From assembly GCA_964616465.1 (NCBI GenBank), contig CAZTTO010000010.1:1-64000 (forward strand): a stretch of 64,000 nt of DNA. Reading direction: 5' to 3'. The first letter of the stretch is position 1; every line of letters starts with the position of its first letter. The position numbers and the translations under genes are program-made. Origin of the DNA: JAFLBI01 sp964616465. GTDB lineage: Bacteria > Bacteroidota > Bacteroidia > Chitinophagales > Chitinophagaceae. Shown piece by piece: positions 60,710-64,000 of the stretch. The notes under the pieces are model-generated. The model made no database searches. It was not told where the DNA came from and worked only from the letters and a program-made list of their open reading frames with translations.

Positions 60710-61270
60710 TTACAAGGCTTCTTCAAGCATCAGCACTTTTATTTTTAACAACGCAGCAACCGACATAGAATCTGTTATTTCACCTTGCATACACATTTGA
60801 TAAGCTTCTTCAAAAGGGAGCTTCTTTACTATGAGCTGCTCAGTTGGCTCAGGGGAAGATTGCTGTTGAGAAAGCCCAGTAGCAAGAAAAATTATGGCCT
60901 CCTCATCAGAAACGGAATTGCTCAAATGCATATTCAATATAGGTTTCCAATCACTAGCTATCAAACCTGTTTCTTCTAATAACTCTCTTTTTGCTTCTTC
61001 TAAAGGATTCTTACTAAGATCCCCTCCCCCTTCTGGGATTTCCCAACTATAACTGTTTGTTGTAAATCTAAATTGGCCTACGAGCCAAATGTTCTTATTA
61101 TCATCTAATGCAACAATTCCTAGTGCCTTATTTTTAAAATGCACTTTTCCATAAATGCCATTTCCTCCACCAGGATGAATAACTTGATATTCGGTGAGTT
61201 TGATCCACGGATTATCAAACACCTCTTGTTGGCTCAGTATTTTCCATGGATTTGTAGCAGAACTATCCAT
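60710..61270 (-). CDS. Nudix hydrolase, ADP-ribose pyrophosphatase-like
   Basis: 186 aa. The Nudix helix region reads GGGDLSKNPLEEAKREL, then LEETGL. The REL-EE-TG core that binds metal is intact, but the first Glu of the signature (G-x5-E) is Lys here. The upstream SWEIPEGGG and downstream region fit the ADP-ribose/GDP-mannose pyrophosphatase group. It overlaps the preceding small membrane gene by 8 bases and precedes rlmB. Confidence 0.9.
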   Translation of the reverse strand: MDSSATNPWKILSQQEVFDNPWIKLTEYQVIHPGGGNGIYGKVHFKNKALGIVALDDNKNIWLVGQFRFTTNSYSWEIPEGGGDLSKNPLEEAKRELLEETGLIASDWKPILNMHLSNSVSDEEAIIFLATGLSQQQSSPEPTEQLIVKKLPFEEAYQMCMQGEITDSMSVAALLKIKVLMLEEAL

Positions 61271-61781
61271 GTGCCTTTCTTCTTTTGTTGTAGAAATAAG
61301 ACACCAAAATCATCATAATGATATATACAACAACTAATGCAATGATTCCGAATTTTGCTATGGCAGCATGACGAGACACCCAAACTGAAGTCTTCGTAAT
61401 ATTTTCAGACAAAGTAATAAGCATAGCAACGTTCTCAATAAAATCGAGCAGTCCTGCAAGCACACTTAATTCAAGAAACAAATAGCCCATCCAACGTTGC
61501 CAGGTTTTAGTAAAAAATGAAATGAATGCTTGACAACAAAAAAAGAAGAAACAAGAATAGGCTATCAACAAAAAGAAGTCTAAAATAATATTCACCTTCA
61601 AAGGCGATTTACCAATGACAGCCATCATCTCTTCTGCAGCAGCTCTTGATTCTGCTAGTTCAAAGCTTACAATACCCATTGGAGTAACCTCAGTTACCAA
61701 TTCCGATAGATCACTATGAACCCTCACTACAGTTAAAAGAACAGCCGTACAAAGGCCTGCAATCATAACTTTCTTAAACAT
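61263..61781 (-). CDS. Membrane protein of unknown function
   Basis: 172 aa from the ATG at 61781 (MFKKVMIAGLCTAVLLTVV); a longer frame uses a TTG at 61796 that lies near the metK terminator. There are four hydrophobic segments, at about 4-20, 65-90, 97-120 and 140-165. A long non-membrane stretch between the first two (HSDLSELVTEVTPMG...) is probably outside the cytoplasm. No family is recognised. It overlaps the Nudix gene by 8 bases. Confidence 0.75.
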   Translation of the reverse strand: MFKKVMIAGLCTAVLLTVVRVHSDLSELVTEVTPMGIVSFELAESRAAAEEMMAVIGKSPLKVNIILDFFLLIAYSCFFFFCCQAFISFFTKTWQRWMGYLFLELSVLAGLLDFIENVAMLITLSENITKTSVWVSRHAAIAKFGIIALVVVYIIMMILVSYFYNKRRKAHG

Positions 61782-61793
61782 GACGTAAAGAAA

Positions 61794-61825
61794 CAAAAAA
61801 ACCTCTGTTTAATAACAGAGGTTTT
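61794..61825 (-). terminator. Terminator after metK
   Basis: AACCTCTGTT (61800-61809) and AACAGAGGTT (61814-61823) form a perfect stem with a 4-base loop. On the minus strand it is followed by TTTTTG. Confidence 0.92.
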
Positions 61826-61843
61826 CAAGTAAAATATGAAAGA

Positions 61844-63097
61844 CTACTTCAAGCCAAAAGCTTTTTTCACCTTAGCAACGTAATCTAATTTCTCCCAAGT
61901 GAATAGTTCAACTTTCACTTTTTTAGTCTTACCATCTGGAGATACAAAGGTTTTTTCAACTACTTCGTTCTTTCTTCCCATATGACCATATGCAGCAGTT
62001 TCACTGTACATAGGAGTTCTCAACTTCAATCTTTGTTCAATGAAATAAGGGCGCATATCAAAGATCTGTGCAACCAGTTTACCAATTTCACCATCAGTCA
62101 TGTTAACTTTTGAAGTTCCAAAAGTATTCACGTTGATAGAAGTAGGTTCTGCTACACCAATTGCATATGATACTTGTACTAAAACCTCATCAGCTACACC
62201 AGCAGCAACTAGGTTTTTAGCAATGTGGCGAGTAGCATAAGCAGCAGAACGGTCAACCTTACTAGGATCTTTTCCACTGAAAGCACCACCACCGTGAGCA
62301 CCTTTACCACCGTATGTATCAACAATAATTTTTCTTCCTGTCAAACCAGTATCACCGTGTGGTCCGCCTATAACAAACTTCCCAGTGGGATTGATATGGT
62401 ATTTAATTTGGTTATTGAAAAGCTTAGCGTACTTCTTATATTTCGCCTTAACACGAGGAATTAAAATTTCAACGATATCCTTTTTGATCTTCGCTAGCAT
62501 TTTTGCTTCGGTATCAAAATCGTCATGCTGCGTAGATACAACAATGGTATCGATACGAACTGGTCTGTTGTTATCGTCGTACTCTAATGTAACTTGACTC
62601 TTAGCATCTGGACGCAAATATTTAATTTGCTTATTTTCTCTGCGTAGAGCAGCTAGTTCAATCAAAATTTTATGCGCCAAATCAAGAGCCAAAGGCATAT
62701 AGTCCTCAGTTTCATTGCTTGCATAACCAAACATCATCCCTTGGTCACCAGCTCCTTGTTCTTCTTTCTTTTTCTTATCAACACCCTGATTAATATCAGC
62801 ACTTTGTTCATGAATAGCAGATAAGATTCCACAGCTATTCGCTTCAAACATATACTCACTCTTAGTGTATCCAATTTTACGAATTACACCACGAGCAATT
62901 TCTTGAACATCTAAATAAGCTTTTGACTTTACTTCACCAGCCAGAACAACTTGACCAGTTGTAACAAGAGTTTCGCAGGCCACTTTCGACTGAGGATCGA
63001 AAGCTAAAAAATTGTCAATTAAAGCGTCGGAAATCTGATCGGCTACTTTGTCTGGATGTCCTTCAGAAACACTTTCAGAAGTAAATAAATAAGGCAT
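61844..63097 (-). CDS. metK: S-adenosylmethionine synthetase
   Basis: 417 aa. MetK forms SAM from methionine and ATP. Motifs: the N-terminal FTSESVSEGHPDKVADQISDA, the hexapeptide-like GAGDQGMMFGYA, and the P-loop-like GGAFSGKDPSKVDRSAAY. It is a single-gene unit with a -7 box upstream and its own terminator. Confidence 0.98.
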   Translation of the reverse strand: MPYLFTSESVSEGHPDKVADQISDALIDNFLAFDPQSKVACETLVTTGQVVLAGEVKSKAYLDVQEIARGVIRKIGYTKSEYMFEANSCGILSAIHEQSADINQGVDKKKKEEQGAGDQGMMFGYASNETEDYMPLALDLAHKILIELAALRRENKQIKYLRPDAKSQVTLEYDDNNRPVRIDTIVVSTQHDDFDTEAKMLAKIKKDIVEILIPRVKAKYKKYAKLFNNQIKYHINPTGKFVIGGPHGDTGLTGRKIIVDTYGGKGAHGGGAFSGKDPSKVDRSAAYATRHIAKNLVAAGVADEVLVQVSYAIGVAEPTSINVNTFGTSKVNMTDGEIGKLVAQIFDMRPYFIEQRLKLRTPMYSETAAYGHMGRKNEVVEKTFVSPDGKTKKVKVELFTWEKLDYVAKVKKAFGLK

Positions 63098-63115
63098 GAC
63101 GGGTTATTTTGTGTG

Positions 63116-63123
63116 CAAATATA
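63116..63123 (-). promoter_or_regulatory. -7 box of metK
   Basis: TATATTTG, a full TAnnTTTG match, ends 19 bases before the metK ATG. No TTG lies at the expected -33 distance. Confidence 0.6.
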
Positions 63124-63141
63124 GGGCTGCACGGTTAAAGG

Positions 63142-64000
63142 TTAAATCTTTGTATAAATGATTCGCAAACGAACCCGATTTGTAGAGTGATTTCCCCCTC
63201 CCAAACGGACCCTTCCTTGGGCATGGCCATTTGCAAATGCAGATGAAAAATTAAAAAATCCAATAGTACCTCCTGCACCAAATGGGGGGCTATATGCAAA
63301 GAAGTCATTTACAACAGGTGAATACAACCTGAAGTCAAACTCATTCTCTCTTCTGGTTGCAATTCCTTGAACATATCTTGAAATATCAAAAGTATATTGA
63401 GCTACCCTGTTAAATGGCGGCACAGTTCTAAATCGAACAATTCCTCCGGCTGTTCCTAAGTTTGGCTGACCTTCATTAACTACGAAGTCGCTTGGTATAT
63501 TTCTTTTACGTTGGTTCACACTGTCATAAAAGCCTAAAAATAAGTATCCTGGAACTTGCAAAATATTATCGAGTGTTGGATTAGCTGGAACTTGGGTAAA
63601 CTGCAATTCAGCCCTATGAATAATTCTATTAGTTAAATTTCTTAATCCGGGTATACGAACACGTACAAATGTTCCTGGTCCAGTTTGAACGTGTAAAAGA
63701 CTATCGGGTGTATTGTTTTGGAGATAGGTGTTTATTTCTGAACCTGCTCTATTTCTTTGAATAAGATTTGCATGTCCTGTTGTGAAATTATTAAAACGGA
63801 AATAGACCACACTTGTATCTCTTCTTGTAGCGCCAGCAGCTTTACTAGTAAAGTAAAGTCCTAGTTTTGTTTTTTCATTCAACAAAGATGTGTACAGTAC
63901 AATATTTCCATTGCCTAATTGCCCTGTGATTGCAAAGCCTGCAAAATTTCTTTTAAAGGCACTATCAGAAGCGTAAGCGCCTGCACTATCATATTGTTTA
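63142..64000 (-). CDS. DUF4270 family protein, C-terminal part (runs off the window)
   Basis: The frame stays open from the stop at 63142 to the right edge; reading it codon by codon from 63885 to 63999 gives no stop, so the gene begins outside the window. The visible part is about 285 aa. An apparent start at 63885 is an internal TTG. It matches DUF4270, a Bacteroidota family of secreted lipoproteins, by RVRIPGLRNLTNRIIHRAEL, YTFDISRYVQGI and the ending RLRIIYTKI. The function is unknown. It lies 44 bases upstream of metK on the same strand. Confidence 0.8.
   Translation of the reverse strand, partial: KQYDSAGAYASDSAFKRNFAGFAITGQLGNGNIVLYTSLLNEKTKLGLYFTSKAAGATRRDTSVVYFRFNNFTTGHANLIQRNRAGSEINTYLQNNTPDSLLHVQTGPGTFVRVRIPGLRNLTNRIIHRAELQFTQVPANPTLDNILQVPGYLFLGFYDSVNQRKRNIPSDFVVNEGQPNLGTAGGIVRFRTVPPFNRVAQYTFDISRYVQGIATRRENEFDFRLYSPVVNDFFAYSPPFGAGGTIGFFNFSSAFANGHAQGRVRLGGGNHSTNRVRLRIIYTKI

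Noticed and set aside
63883..63885. Start of the DUF4270 gene at 63885
   Set aside because: The codon is TTG and the frame continues open to the window edge, so it is internal.

Overview
The window is AT-rich chromosomal DNA from a member of the Bacteroidota, most likely a Chitinophagaceae-type organism (inference). The grounds are Bacteroidota-typical families (GLPGLI, DUF5686, DUF4270, DUF2851, GSCFA and TonB-dependent receptors with carboxypeptidase-regulatory domains), -7 promoter boxes of the TAnnTTTG type, weak Shine-Dalgarno sites, and a type II-C CRISPR system with 47-nt repeats. I saw no rRNA or tRNA genes and no insertion sequences or prophage.

1-6.9 kb: a type II-C CRISPR-Cas locus. 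A 47/30-nt array (17 identical visible repeats, interrupted by a 100-N assembly gap inside a duplicated spacer) faces a cas9-cas1-cas2 operon on the minus strand. A tracrRNA gene lies divergently upstream of cas9. Its anti-repeat shows that the array is read on the plus strand, convergent with the cas genes, and a hairpin terminator sits between them.

6.9-23.3 kb: an orphan histidine kinase, then a glycogen/maltodextrin block: glgB; an outer-membrane barrel plus GLPGLI pair; a minus-strand operon glgA-glgC-MFS transporter-secreted GH13 amylase; and a divergent operon of an FHS-type sugar permease and a ROK sugar kinase. Together these can import and hydrolyse alpha-glucans, phosphorylate glucose, and store it as glycogen.

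23.3-37.1 kb: mostly housekeeping genes. They are lipA with a phosphodiester glycosidase-like gene, osmC, DUF2851, maf, a ubiA-family prenyltransferase, a kdsC-like phosphatase, an iscX-like gene beside a 2Fe-2S ferredoxin, a DUF2520 oxidoreductase, an alpha/beta hydrolase, topA, a desaturase, a transglutaminase-like protein, csaA and ogt.

37.1-47.7 kb: cdd, lepB, a CarH/LitR-like B12-binding MerR regulator that overlaps tail-to-tail with an NtrC-like regulator lacking its HTH, two TonB-dependent receptors, and pdhB. 47.7-49.8 kb: purC, followed by three very small single-membrane-span protein genes (51, 55 and 52 aa). Each has its own -7 box exactly 22 nt before the ATG and its own terminator, and the surrounding DNA carries TTGTAG/CTACAA inverted repeats. 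This is the most novel-looking region.

49.8-64 kb: trhO, a DUF5686 protein, a penicillin acylase-family enzyme, a BioF-like enzyme, miaE, a GSCFA protein, mvaB, rlmB, a Nudix hydrolase, a small membrane protein, metK, and the C-terminal part of a DUF4270 protein that runs off the right edge.
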